From positions 1 through 37,815 of the forward strand of contig CALEZT010000219.1 in assembly GCA_937927975.1 (NCBI GenBank): DNA of 37,815 nucleotides, read 5' to 3'. Positions 1 through 14,500 of this stretch are shown in pieces. Numbering within the stretch: the first letter of the stretch is position 1; each line of letters begins with the position of its first letter. Position numbers and translations under genes: made by a program. The stretch is from an uncultured Phycisphaerales bacterium (GTDB lineage: Bacteria; Planctomycetota; Phycisphaerae; Sedimentisphaerales; Anaerobacaceae). The notes under the pieces were generated by a model that did no database searches, was not told where the DNA came from, and saw nothing but the letters and a program-made list of their open reading frames with translations.

Positions 1-287
1 AGGTGGCCCCCATTTCGGCGCGTCTCCTGGCCCCCTTTCTGATGCTTTTTTCCACTTTGCCTCTTATCTTCTTGCAGTACTGGCCCGTAGGATGTAAAGT
101 AAGCGGGAATCTGTTTGGGTGCGTTCTTCGCCTGGAGTTGTGCTGCGTCATGGCTAGTGTCCTCGGCAATTTCGATAGATGTTACGAACACAGGCTCATT
201 GTATTCGGCGCAGCGGTTGTAGTCAAGGTTGTAGACGCAACTCTGTTGATCGCAAAATTGGGATGTAAACTCTTGTCTTGTAGACAC
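1..287 (-). CDS. Possible partial gene of unknown function, running off the left edge
   Basis: The minus strand is open for about 95 codons from a GTG at 287, directly after an in-frame TAA at 288-290, to the window edge. The predicted peptide is hydrophilic, has several Cys near its start and is rich in Gln, Lys and Gly near the edge. I do not recognise it. There is no in-frame ATG, no visible ribosome binding site, and the start would abut the tRNA gene, so it may be a chance open frame or a gene remnant. The stretch is visibly AT-richer than the rest of the window, which could mean a different origin. If this is not a gene, I see nothing else certain in 1-290. Confidence 0.22.
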   Translation of the reverse strand, partial: MSTRQEFTSQFCDQQSCVYNLDYNRCAEYNEPVFVTSIEIAEDTSHDAAQLQAKNAPKQIPAYFTSYGPVLQEDKRQSGKKHQKGGQETRRNGGH

Positions 288-290
288 TTA

Positions 291-362
291 GGGCTCGTAG
301 CTCAGCGGTAGAGCAGGGGACTCATAATCCCTTGGTCCAAGGTTCGAATCCTTGCGGGCCCA
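291..362 (+). tRNA. tRNA with CAU anticodon (Met, or Ile2 if lysidine-modified)
   Basis: A complete cloverleaf can be folded. The acceptor arms are GGGCTCG and CGGGCCC with one G-U pair, the D stem is GCTC/GAGC with a short 7-nt loop, and the anticodon stem is GGGGA/TCCCT around loop CTCATAA. The variable loop has 5 nt, the T arm is CAAGG/CCTTG with TTCGAAT, and the discriminator base is A. CCA is not encoded. The CAU anticodon fits elongator Met or the AUA-reading Ile2 tRNA, and the sequence alone does not settle which. Initiator tRNA is unlikely because the 1-72 pair is a normal G-C pair. Confidence 0.95.
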
Positions 363-407
363 GTATGGTCACAGCCATGGACAACTCATCCATGACGCGA
401 CGGCCCG

Positions 408-2915
<2,508 letters not shown>

Positions 2916-2986
2916 CTATTGTCCTTGCTTATGTTCCTGCGGGCCATCAAAGCCGCGTAGACTCAACAAGACGGCCCGGCTGCGCA

Positions 2987-5389
<2,403 letters not shown>

Positions 5390-5393
<4 letters not shown>

Positions 5394-6940
5394 GCGTGCC
5401 TCCTTATCCGGACCTGGATGAACTCATCCAGCGTCTGCTGGACGACCAAATCGAGCCCGACGAGATGCAGCGTCTCGCGAAGGCCATCCGCGAGGATCCC
5501 AGGGTCCGCGACTACTACGTCGATAGTCTCCTGGCTTCCGCTGTGATCCGGCGATCGAGCCAGGTGACCGGCGAGCTTTCGAGATCGGACCTGATCCGCG
5601 CGATGTCGAGCAGCACAGGTCGCGGCGGTCTGGGTCGCGTGAGACGACGCTTCTACGCAGTTGCGGCGGTCTTGATGCTCGCGGCCCTGCTCTGGGCGTC
5701 TTTGCAGGTGTTCCGTCCCGCGTCGCCGGGCCCTGCGATCGGCGTGCTGGCCGACACGTACAACGCGAAGTGGGGAAGCCCTCGTCCGCGTCCGGGCGAG
5801 CCCCTCCACGTCGGCGTCTACAACCTGCGCGAGGGCGCAGCGAAGATGGATCTGGATCGGGGAACGAGCCTTGCGATCGAAGCCCCCTGCCAAGTCGAGC
5901 TCAAGAGCGCCGACGAAGCGGTCCTGAGAGGCGGCAGGCTGATCGCGGCGGTCCCGCCGCAAGCCAGGGGATTTCGCGTGCGTACCCGAACTGCCCTCAT
6001 TACGGACCTGGGCACGGAATTCGGACTGATCGCACATGAGGATGGAAGCACCGAAGCCCACGTGCTGAAAGGTCGCATTGTCGTGGCTCTCGATCCGAAC
6101 AGATCGGGTCGGACGGCATCGCTGGTTGTGAATGAAGGCCAGGCCGCGGCGGTTGACGCCAGCGGACGGACGATTCGCGATGGGCTGGCCGCTCGGACGG
6201 ACCTTTTCCTCCTTCCCTCACCGTCGGTCGGCCAGCCCTCCGGTCCGACGGCCCGGCTGAACCTCGCAGACCTCGTAGGCGGAGGCAACGGCCTCGGCAC
6301 GGGCAAGTCGGATCAGGGCATCGACCTGGCGACCGGCCAAACGTTCAGAGGGCCCGCGACGACAATTCGGCTGAGCCGACGAAACGAGTTCCGACCGTCG
6401 CCGCAGTTGCGTGGCATCGATGGCGTCTTCGTGCCCAATGGCGCCTTGGGCCCGGTCGTAATCAGTTCCACCGGATTGATCTTTTCCGAATGTCCTCGGA
6501 CGATGGGAAGCTACTACGGCGGCCCGGTCAACAGCGGCAAGTTCTTCGACATCCCAAGTCAACGCACCCACACGGCCCGACTCAACGGCCTGAGCCTTGG
6601 CACATCTGCCCGTCCGGCCTTGACTCTCCATCCCAACGCCGGCGTCACGTTCGACTTGGATCAGATTCGCCGGGGCAATCCAAGTCTGCCAATCAGTCGG
6701 TTCACCGCCATCTGCGGCATACCGAAGGATGTGCCCGAAGCTCCGTTCAGCCCCGCCGACGTGTGGGTCCTTCTCGATGGCGTGGTTCGCCTTCGCCTGC
6801 ATTATCCGCCGGAGCGGCATATTGTGGAGAAGGTGGACGTAGCGATCCCCGCCCAGGCGAGGTTCCTGACGCTCGTGGCCACCTGTTCCGGGCGGGCGGA
6901 CTATTCCTGGGTTTTCTTAAGCGATCCGTTCCTGGAGTGA
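5390..6940 (+). CDS. FecR-like transmembrane regulator with carbohydrate-binding-like C-terminus
   Basis: This 516-residue protein probably acts as the membrane partner of the preceding sigma factor. The cytoplasmic N-terminus (1-85) carries an acidic helical segment like anti-sigma proteins. One membrane helix spans about 88-108, a FecR domain about 125-215 (VRTRTALITDLGTEFG core), and a large extracytoplasmic part follows. Its last 80 residues (about 436-516, from RFTAICG to SDPFLE) resemble NPCBM-type modules found in planctomycete FecR proteins. The ATG at 5390 overlaps the sigma stop codon; a possible start at 5351 would overlap it much more. It lies 22 nt upstream of GH95. The likely role, inferred from context, is to sense a polysaccharide outside and release or activate the sigma factor. 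Confidence 0.88.
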
Positions 6941-6962
6941 GTACTCGATTCTGGAGATTCAT

Positions 6963-9272
6963 ATGATGCACAGCACACGTTCGACATTCCTTCTGGTCAT
7001 GCTCATGGCATCGAGCGCCGCCGTCGCTCAGCCTCCCGCCGAGCCGCTGAGTCTGTGGTATCGCCAGCCGGCCAGACAGTGGGTCGAAGCCCTGGCCGTG
7101 GGCAACGGACGGCTTGGGGCGATGGTCTTCGGCGGCGTGGCCCAGGAGCGGCTCCAGTTGAATGAGGACACGCTCTGGGCCGGCGGGCCGTACGACCCCG
7201 CCAATCCGGATGCGTTGGAGGCGTGGCCCAAGGTCAAGGAGATGATCTTCGCCGGTCGCTACAGAGAGGCGCACAATCTGATCGGCCAGAAGATGATGGC
7301 CAAACCCCTGACCCAAATGCCCTATCAGTGCGTGGGGGATCTGCTGCTGGAGTTCCCGGACGCCAACGGGGTGACGGATTATCGACGCGACCTCAACCTC
7401 GACACCGCCGTGGCCACCGTCGTCTATACGATCGACGGAGTGCGCTACACGCGAGAGGTCTTCTCCAGCCCGGTGGATCAAGTTATCGTGGTTCGCTTGA
7501 CCGCCGACAAGCCCGGAAAAGTCGCGTTCACGGCGGGCATGAGGACGCGGCAGAAAGCATCCGTCGCGGTGGAATCACCCAACACTCTGGTCATGCAAGG
7601 CGTCAACGGCGGAGCGAGCGGCATTGCCGGCGCGTTGAAGTTCCAGGCCCGGGTGGCTGTTGCGACATCGGGTGGACAGATCGTGCCGGGCGACGGGCAA
7701 GTCACCGTCAGCAATGCGAATTCCGCCGTCCTGCTCATCGCGGCCGCGACCAGCTACAAGAGCTTCAAGGACGTGAGCGGCAATCCCGAAGCACTGACCC
7801 AGGAGACCCTCGCCAAAGCGAGCAAGCGGTCTTTCGAGGCGATGCTCAAGGACCATGTGGCCGCACACCAGAGACTGTTTCGCCGCGTCACGATGGACTT
7901 GGGCACAACCCCTGCCGCCCAGCGTCCGACGGACGAGCGAATCCGCGATCCCAACAAGGAGGATGATCCCCAACTGGCGGCCCTCTACTTCCAGTTCGGA
8001 CGGTATCTGCTGATCAGCAGTTCCCGGCCGGGCACCCAGCCGGCGAATCTCCAGGGCATCTGGAACGAAAGCATGAACCCGCCCTGGCAGAGCAAGTACA
8101 CGATCAACATCAACACCGAAATGAACTACTGGCCCGCCGAGCCGACGAATCTGGGGGAATGCGTCGAGCCGCTCATCGCGATGGTGACGGATCTGACGGA
8201 GACCGGCGCTTGCACCGCCAAGACCATGTACAATGCCCACGGCTGGGTCACGCACCACAACACCGACCTGTGGCGGGCTTCCGCGCCGATCGACGGCCCC
8301 CAGTGGGGCATGTGGCCCACCGGCGGCGCGTGGCTGTGCCTGCACCTGTGGGATCGCTATGATTACTCCCGCGACAAGGAATATCTGGCCAGGGTCTATC
8401 CGGTGATGAAAGGCGCGGCGCAGTTCTTCCTGGACACGCTCGTGGAAGATCCCAAGCACAAGTGGCTCGTGACGTGTCCTTCGCTGTCGCCGGAGAACCC
8501 GCATCCGTTCGGCTCCAGCGTTTGCGCGGGCCCCACGATGGACTCGCAGATTCTCCGCGACCTGTTCACCAACTGCGTCCGCGCCGCGGAGGTTCTGGGC
8601 GTCGATGAGGACTTCCGCAAACAGGCCGCCGCGACCTGCGAGCGTCTGGCTCCCAATCAGATCGGTAGCGCAGGCCAGCTTCAGGAATGGCTCGAAGACT
8701 GGGACATGAAAGCCCCGGAGATGCACCATCGGCACGTCTCGCACCTCTACGGCCTGTATCCCAGCGATCAGATTCACGTGCGGACCACGCCGGACCTGGC
8801 GGCCGCAGTCCGCAAGAGCCTGGAGATCCGCGGCGACGAGGCCACCGGATGGGGCATCGGCTGGCGCTTGAACCTCTGGGCACGCCTCCAGGACGCGGAG
8901 CACGCCTACAAGATTCTCACCATGCTCCTGAGGCCCGAGCGGACCTACCCGAACATGTTCGACGCCCATCCGCCCTTCCAGATCGACGGCAATTTCGGCG
9001 GCGTCTCCGGCATCGGCGAGATGCTCATGCAGAGCTGCGCCGGCGAAATCGATTTGCTGCCCGCCCTGCCGAAAGCCTGGCCCAGCGGTTCCGTCAAGGG
9101 CCTTCGCGCCCGGGGCGGATTCGAGTTGGACATCCAGTGGAAGGAAAGTAAGCTCGTGAACGTAACGGTGCGGTCGATCGCGGGCGGCCCCTGCCGGCTC
9201 CGCTACGGGGCGATCACGCGGGACTTGACCCTGGCGAAAGGCCAGACCGCTCAATGGGATGGAGTCAAGTAG
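6963..9272 (+). CDS. GH95 alpha-L-fucosidase or alpha-L-galactosidase, exported
   Basis: This full-length 769-residue GH95 enzyme has a signal peptide ending near AVAQ. Landmarks are the N-terminal beta domain starting LWYRQPARQW, the catalytic pair Asn382/Asn384 in ININTEMNYW, the acid Glu511 in SLSPENP and Asp675 in FQIDGNFGG, all at positions expected for the family. Family members remove alpha-1,2-L-fucose from xyloglucan or glycans, and some remove L-galactose from complex grass arabinoxylan. Because every neighbour targets arabinoxylan, the L-galactosidase role is attractive here, but the sequence does not decide it. The start could also be the ATG at 6966. The next gene follows after 27 nt. 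Confidence 0.93.
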   Translation: MMHSTRSTFLLVMLMASSAAVAQPPAEPLSLWYRQPARQWVEALAVGNGRLGAMVFGGVAQERLQLNEDTLWAGGPYDPANPDALEAWPKVKEMIFAGRYREAHNLIGQKMMAKPLTQMPYQCVGDLLLEFPDANGVTDYRRDLNLDTAVATVVYTIDGVRYTREVFSSPVDQVIVVRLTADKPGKVAFTAGMRTRQKASVAVESPNTLVMQGVNGGASGIAGALKFQARVAVATSGGQIVPGDGQVTVSNANSAVLLIAAATSYKSFKDVSGNPEALTQETLAKASKRSFEAMLKDHVAAHQRLFRRVTMDLGTTPAAQRPTDERIRDPNKEDDPQLAALYFQFGRYLLISSSRPGTQPANLQGIWNESMNPPWQSKYTININTEMNYWPAEPTNLGECVEPLIAMVTDLTETGACTAKTMYNAHGWVTHHNTDLWRASAPIDGPQWGMWPTGGAWLCLHLWDRYDYSRDKEYLARVYPVMKGAAQFFLDTLVEDPKHKWLVTCPSLSPENPHPFGSSVCAGPTMDSQILRDLFTNCVRAAEVLGVDEDFRKQAAATCERLAPNQIGSAGQLQEWLEDWDMKAPEMHHRHVSHLYGLYPSDQIHVRTTPDLAAAVRKSLEIRGDEATGWGIGWRLNLWARLQDAEHAYKILTMLLRPERTYPNMFDAHPPFQIDGNFGGVSGIGEMLMQSCAGEIDLLPALPKAWPSGSVKGLRARGGFELDIQWKESKLVNVTVRSIAGGPCRLRYGAITRDLTLAKGQTAQWDGVK

Positions 9273-9299
9273 CAGCGGGTTCTTTATTCAAGGTGTGGC

Positions 9300-11300
9300 A
9301 TGATCAAACCAGGTCGAGTATTCCTTGTTGTCCTTCTGGTTGCCGGCATTTCTCCCGGCGTGTACGCCCAGAAGGCGACCCTCACGATTCACGCCTCCGG
9401 GCCGGGAAAAGCGATCAGCCCCGATCTGGTCGGCATCTTCTTTGAAGACCTCAACTACGCCGCCGACGGAGGGCTGTACGCGGAACTGATCCAGAACCGT
9501 TCCTTCGAATACAGTCCCGTGGAGCAATCGTCGTGGCATCCGCTTTCGTTCTGGGAACTCCAGAAGCGCGCCGCCGGCGACGGCTCGGTTGGGGTTGCCA
9601 ATGCACGGCCGATCCATGAGAGCAATCCCCACTATGCCCTGCTGACGATCCGCACCCCCGGCGACGGCGTGGGCATCGCCAACACCGGATTCGGCGGCAT
9701 CCCGCTCAAGGAAGGCGAAACCTACGAGGCGTCCTTCTGGGCCTACCAGGCGTACATGGGTGTCATGTGGGGACGGGGCGACAACAGCAAACCCATGCCC
9801 GTCAGCCTGCGCCTGGAGACCCGGGATGGCGACGTGCTGGCGGAAGCGAGAATGGAGGTCCTGGGCCGTGACTGGCGGAAGGTGACCGAACGACTGACTC
9901 CGACCCGCACGGTCAACGACGCACGTCTCGTGTTGCTGGCCCACGCGCAAGGCGGGCTCTGCATCGACATGGTCTCGCTGTTCCCGGTCAAGACGTTTCG
10001 CAACCGGCCCAACGGGCTTCGCGCCGATCTGGCGCAGGCATTGGCGGACCTGAATCCGAAGTTCGTCCGCTTCCCCGGCGGCTGTCTGGTTCACGCCGGC
10101 AGCCCCCGGCGATACTACAACTGGAAGGACACGATCGGTCCCGTGGAACAACGACGGGCCGGCCCCAATTACGCCTGGGGCTATCACCAGACGATGGGGC
10201 TCGGCTATTTCGAGTATTTCCAGTTCTGCCAGGACATCGGCGCCAAGCCGATTCCCATTGTGAGCGCCGGCGTGTCCTGCCAGCACGCGGGCCATTCGCC
10301 CGGCCGGGGGCAGGAAGGCTTGCCCCTGGAGGAAATGCCCGCCTACATCCAGGACGTCCTGGACCTCATAGAATGGGCGAACGGCCCGGCCACCTCCAAG
10401 TGGGGCGCCATCCGCGCCGCGGCGGGTCATCCGGAACCGTTTGGCCTGAAGTACCTCGGGGTCGGCAATGAAGAGGCCGTCACGCCTCTCTTCAAGGAAC
10501 GCTTCCAGATGATCTATGAAGCGATCAAGGCGAAGCATCCGGAAATCGTCGTGATCGGCACCGCCGGGCCGTTCGCCAGCGGCGAAGATTTCGACAACGG
10601 CTGGGCATTTGCGAGGGAACGCAATCTCGCGATGGTGGATGAGCACTACTACGTGTCGCCGCAGTGGTTCTGGGACAACCTCCATCGCTATGACAACTAC
10701 GACCGCAAGGGCGCCAAGGTCTACGTCGGCGAATACGCCGCCCATGATCGCAACAGGCAACGCAACACGCTGCGTTCCGCGGTGGCCGAGGCTGCGGGTT
10801 TGACGAGCTTCGAGCGAAACGGCGACGTCGTCCACTTCACCTCTTACGCTCCACTGCTCGCCCGGCGCGGTCATACGCAATGGCATCCCGACCTGATCTA
10901 CTTCACCGGGACCGACGTCTTCCGCACGGCGAACTACTATGTGCAACAGCTCTTCGGCCAAAACAGCGGCGATCGCTGCCTCGAAACCACCTTCAGTTCC
11001 GGCGACGCCAGCAGATGGGCTGCCTCGACGGTCACTGATTCCAGGAGCGGCGACTTGATCGTCAAGATCATCAACGGCGCCAATGATTCCAGGGAGATCG
11101 ACGTTCGGCTGGTCGGCCTGCCGCGGGACGTCTCTTTGCGCGCGGTCAGAACCGTGCTGACCGGTCCGGAGGCCGACGCCGTGAACGAAGACGGAAAACC
11201 CCCGGTGATCGCACCGGCGTCTTCAACCGAGACCCTCAAGCCGGATTTCGCTTACACCGCGCCGGCCTGTTCCGTAACCGTATTTCGCATTGATCTGTAG
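9300..11300 (+). CDS. GH51 alpha-L-arabinofuranosidase, exported
   Basis: This 666-residue enzyme releases alpha-L-arabinofuranose from arabinoxylan or arabinan. After a signal peptide (to about residue 23) comes the domain start with GIFFEDLNYAADGG. A CBM4-like beta-sandwich insertion spans about 95-230. The TIM barrel carries acid/base Glu391 in GVGNEEA and nucleophile Glu478 in YVGEYAAHD, and the C-terminal beta domain follows. This architecture is the longer, exported GH51 type, not the short intracellular one. It sits 27 nt after GH95 and 18 nt before GH43, clearly in one transcript. Confidence 0.95.
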   Translation: MIKPGRVFLVVLLVAGISPGVYAQKATLTIHASGPGKAISPDLVGIFFEDLNYAADGGLYAELIQNRSFEYSPVEQSSWHPLSFWELQKRAAGDGSVGVANARPIHESNPHYALLTIRTPGDGVGIANTGFGGIPLKEGETYEASFWAYQAYMGVMWGRGDNSKPMPVSLRLETRDGDVLAEARMEVLGRDWRKVTERLTPTRTVNDARLVLLAHAQGGLCIDMVSLFPVKTFRNRPNGLRADLAQALADLNPKFVRFPGGCLVHAGSPRRYYNWKDTIGPVEQRRAGPNYAWGYHQTMGLGYFEYFQFCQDIGAKPIPIVSAGVSCQHAGHSPGRGQEGLPLEEMPAYIQDVLDLIEWANGPATSKWGAIRAAAGHPEPFGLKYLGVGNEEAVTPLFKERFQMIYEAIKAKHPEIVVIGTAGPFASGEDFDNGWAFARERNLAMVDEHYYVSPQWFWDNLHRYDNYDRKGAKVYVGEYAAHDRNRQRNTLRSAVAEAAGLTSFERNGDVVHFTSYAPLLARRGHTQWHPDLIYFTGTDVFRTANYYVQQLFGQNSGDRCLETTFSSGDASRWAASTVTDSRSGDLIVKIINGANDSREIDVRLVGLPRDVSLRAVRTVLTGPEADAVNEDGKPPVIAPASSTETLKPDFAYTAPACSVTVFRIDL

Positions 11301-11318
11301 TTCTCTGGAGATGACGTC

Positions 11319-12902
11319 ATGAAGACTCATCGAGCGTACGTGTTGATGTTGACGGGTGTCATTCTTCTCACAGGCGGTTTGGGCCGGGCGGAACCGGCGC
11401 GGAATCCCGTCATCTGGGCCGATGTCCCGGACGTCGCTGCCATTCGCGTGGGCGACACCTACTACATGGCCAGCACCACCATGCACATGAGCCCCGGCCT
11501 GCCCCTGATGAAATCGAAGGATCTGGTCAACTGGGAGTTGATCGGCTACGCCTACGACACGCTGGCCGACAACGAGGCCCTGCGACTGGAGAACGGCAAG
11601 AACGCCTATGGCCGGGGGTCATGGGCCCCCTGCTTGCGGTACCACGAGGGGACCTTCTACGCATCCACCTTCTCCAGCACGAGCGGCCGGACGCATATCT
11701 ACACCACGAAGGACATCGAGAAGGGCCCGTGGCAAGAGAGGTCGTTCGCGCCCTCGCTGCACGATTCTTCGCTTTTCTTTGACGACGACGGTCGGGTCTA
11801 TATGCTCCATGGCGTCGGCAACCTTCGACTGGTCGAACTGGAACCCGATCTGACGGGAATCAAGCCGGGTGGGTTCAACGACGTGGTGATCCGAAACGCC
11901 AGCGCTGTGGCCGGTCCCAACATCAGCCTGCAGGCCGAGGGATCGCAGGTGCGCAAGATCAACGGCAAGTACTACGTGATGAACATCACCTGGCCTCGCG
12001 GCGGGATGCGCACGCAGATCATCCACCGAGCGGAGAAGATCACCGGTCCCTACGAGAGCCGATTGATCCTGCAGGACCAGGGCGTAGCCCAGGGCTGCCT
12101 GATCGACACGCCGGACGGCCGCTGGTACGCCTTGCTGTTCCAGGACAACGGCGCTGTCGGTCGCAGTCCCTGGCTGATACCGGTCAAATGGGAGGACGGC
12201 TGGCCGGTGCTGGGCGTCGATGGGAAGGCGCCCAGGACGCTCGATATCGATGTGAACAGCCAGAAACTCGGGAACCTCGTGGCCTCCGACGAATTCAATC
12301 GCAAGCCTGGCGAGCCGCTGCCTCTGGCGTGGCAGTGGAACCATAACCCCGACAACCGCTACTGGTCGATCGGCGAGCGGAGCGGCTACCTGCGGCTCAC
12401 CACCGGACGCGTGGACAGCGATGTCCTCCAGGCCCGCAACATGCTGACCCAGCGGACGTTCGGCCCGGTGAGTTCCGCAACCACCAAGATGGAAGTCGGC
12501 AACATGAAGGACGGCGACTGCGCCGGCCTGATCGCCCTCCAGAGAGGATACGGCTTCGTCGGCGTCAAGAGAGAAGGCGACCGCCGGTCGATCGTCATGG
12601 TGAACGTCCAATCCAACAAGCCGCAGGAGATCGAGAGCGTTCCCCTCTCGCAGAACACCGTGTATCTTCGGATCGACTGCGACTTCCGGGACCGTACGGA
12701 CAAGGCGGACTTCCACTACAGTCTGGACGGCCAGACGTGGACGAAGATCGGCGGCACCCTGAAGATGGCCTACACCCTGCCGCACTTCATGGGCTACCGC
12801 TTTGGACTGTTCAACTTCGCGACCGTCAGTACAGGCGGATCCGTGGACTTCGACTACTATTGCGTGAGTGATAAGCTCGATGGAGTCCCCGTGAAACAGT
12901 GA
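11319..12902 (+). CDS. GH43 (subfamily 12-like) arabinofuranosidase/xylosidase, exported
   Basis: This 527-residue exported enzyme has a five-bladed propeller with base Asp38 in ADVPD, the pKa-setting Asp149 in LHDSS and acid Glu207 in LQAEGSQ. The MSPGLPLMKSKDLVNW segment and the C-terminal beta-sandwich (about 320-527, of the GH43_C2/DUF1349 kind) point to the subfamily that removes arabinose or xylose from decorated xylan. GGAG lies upstream of the ATG. The gene is 18 nt after GH51 and its stop is 23 nt before the next GH43. The family is certain; the subfamily and bond specificity are inferred. Confidence 0.93.
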   Translation: MKTHRAYVLMLTGVILLTGGLGRAEPARNPVIWADVPDVAAIRVGDTYYMASTTMHMSPGLPLMKSKDLVNWELIGYAYDTLADNEALRLENGKNAYGRGSWAPCLRYHEGTFYASTFSSTSGRTHIYTTKDIEKGPWQERSFAPSLHDSSLFFDDDGRVYMLHGVGNLRLVELEPDLTGIKPGGFNDVVIRNASAVAGPNISLQAEGSQVRKINGKYYVMNITWPRGGMRTQIIHRAEKITGPYESRLILQDQGVAQGCLIDTPDGRWYALLFQDNGAVGRSPWLIPVKWEDGWPVLGVDGKAPRTLDIDVNSQKLGNLVASDEFNRKPGEPLPLAWQWNHNPDNRYWSIGERSGYLRLTTGRVDSDVLQARNMLTQRTFGPVSSATTKMEVGNMKDGDCAGLIALQRGYGFVGVKREGDRRSIVMVNVQSNKPQEIESVPLSQNTVYLRIDCDFRDRTDKADFHYSLDGQTWTKIGGTLKMAYTLPHFMGYRFGLFNFATVSTGGSVDFDYYCVSDKLDGVPVKQ

Positions 12903-12925
12903 CGAACACGATTTGGGGTATCGCC

Positions 12926-14440
12926 ATGAATCCGATGCATCAGGCCCGTTCAATCCTCGTTATCAGGCCCATCCTGTTCCTGATGGGGTCCGTTTCCATC
13001 TGGGCTTCGCCGGCGTTCGCCCTGGACGGCCAGGTCCAGATTCACGACCCCTCCACCATCATGCAGTGCAACGGCAGGTACTACACCTACGGCACCGGCG
13101 GTTCCAGCCTGGTCTCCGACGACGGCTGGACCTGGCGCCGCGGGGCCACGCCCGCGCGTCGCGGAATGGCCCCCGACGTCATCCACCTCGGCGACCGCTA
13201 CTTCCAGTACATCGGCTCGAACCCCGGAGGACAGCCCCACGGCGCCATCAACATGATCTGGACCCGGAGCCTCGACCCGAATTCCCCCGACTACAAGTGG
13301 GAGGACAGCGGCGTTGTCGCCAAATCGGATGGAGTCGAGTTCTGCAACGCCATCGATCCGGGCGTTCTTCTGGATCCCACCGACGGCAAGCTCTGGCTGG
13401 TCTACGGCTCCTACTTCGGTTACATCCGACTGGTCCAACTCGACCCCAAGACCGGCCAGCGAGTCGATCCGAACGACAAGCCCGTGGACATCGCGATCAA
13501 TTGCGAGGCCGCGGTCCTGATCCATCGCGACGGCTGGTACTACCTGCTGGCCACGCACGGCAGTTGCTGTCGGGGCGCCGACTCCGGCTACAACATCCGC
13601 GTGGGCCGCGCCAGGAAGGTGACCGGTCCCTTCCTCGACCACACCGGCCTCGACATGCTCCTGGGCGGCGGCAAGCTCTTCCTCGGCTCCGGCGGCCGCG
13701 TCATCGGTCCCGGCCACTTCGGCCTGATCGATGAGGGCGACGGCGTCCAGAAGTTCTCCTGCCACTATGAGGCCGACCTCGACCGGGGCGGCGCCAGCGT
13801 GATGGACATTCGCCCGCTACAATGGCGCGACGGCTGGCCCGTCGCCGGCGAGAACTTCAAGGAAGGCACGTATGAAATCGAATCCGTCCGCACGGGTACT
13901 GCGCTCGAGCTGGCCGTGGAGGGTGTGCCGGTCGGCGGCAGACGCAGCAGGCGTCCCCCTGGGACCGCTCCCGGCGGACCAGGCGCCGGCGGGGGTGGAG
14001 CCGGGATGTTCGCCGGCACCGGCGGCGTGATTCCGCCTCAGAATGTTGCGGAGGTCTCGACGAACTGGCCGACCGGCAACATCGACATCCGCATGGCCAA
14101 CTACATGTGCCAGGCCCAGCAGAAATGGACGGTTACGCCCGTTGCCGACGCCGGAGGCTATCTCGGCTCGCCGTATTTCAAGATCACCGTCGCCGGCACC
14201 GACCGCACGCTGGCTGTGGGCGAGGACGGCGAACTGGTCGCCCTCCCCGCTTTCACCGGCGGGCACGAACAACTCTGGCGTCTCGACCAGCTCACCGACG
14301 GCGCCTGGCGCATCATGCCCAAGTTCGCCTCGACGGCGAAGGAATCGCTGGTCCTGTCGGCCGTCGGGAGCAGCTTCGCGACGCTCGCGAAGTTCGATCC
14401 CGGCAGCGACAAACAACGCTGGCTATTCAAAACGCCCTGA
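12926..14440 (+). CDS. GH43 endo-arabinanase-like enzyme with C-terminal lectin-like domain, exported
   Basis: This 504-residue enzyme resembles arabinan endo-1,5-alpha-L-arabinosidases. Base Asp41 (IHDPS), Asp144 (NAIDPG) and acid Glu194 (NCEAAV) are in place, and the CCRGADSGYNIRVGR segment is typical of that group. A signal peptide ends at AFA-LDG. After the propeller (about 35-310) comes a Gly/Pro/Arg-rich stretch (about 340-375), then a C-terminal domain that looks like a ricin-type beta-trefoil, judged from its spaced QKWTV, QLWRL and QRWLF motifs. The ATG at 12926 is preferred over an upstream GTG at 12899 because GGGG precedes it at a suitable distance and a signal peptide starts there. 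Confidence 0.9.
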   Translation: MNPMHQARSILVIRPILFLMGSVSIWASPAFALDGQVQIHDPSTIMQCNGRYYTYGTGGSSLVSDDGWTWRRGATPARRGMAPDVIHLGDRYFQYIGSNPGGQPHGAINMIWTRSLDPNSPDYKWEDSGVVAKSDGVEFCNAIDPGVLLDPTDGKLWLVYGSYFGYIRLVQLDPKTGQRVDPNDKPVDIAINCEAAVLIHRDGWYYLLATHGSCCRGADSGYNIRVGRARKVTGPFLDHTGLDMLLGGGKLFLGSGGRVIGPGHFGLIDEGDGVQKFSCHYEADLDRGGASVMDIRPLQWRDGWPVAGENFKEGTYEIESVRTGTALELAVEGVPVGGRRSRRPPGTAPGGPGAGGGGAGMFAGTGGVIPPQNVAEVSTNWPTGNIDIRMANYMCQAQQKWTVTPVADAGGYLGSPYFKITVAGTDRTLAVGEDGELVALPAFTGGHEQLWRLDQLTDGAWRIMPKFASTAKESLVLSAVGSSFATLAKFDPGSDKQRWLFKTP

Positions 14441-14500
14441 CAACGAACGGAAGATCGGAAATCCATGATGAGAAATCAAGAATCTGGAGAAGCGACTCCC

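Noticed and set aside
3..311. 102-codon plus-strand frame at the left edge
   Set aside because: It runs into the tRNA gene, has no ribosome site and a Cys/Leu-rich composition with no family resemblance.
7575..10961. Two long open frames on the minus strand (7575-9254 and 9288-10961) opposite GH95 and GH51
   Set aside because: Both are antisense to enzymes with complete catalytic motifs, have no family features and no plausible ribosome sites. They come from the codon bias of the real genes.
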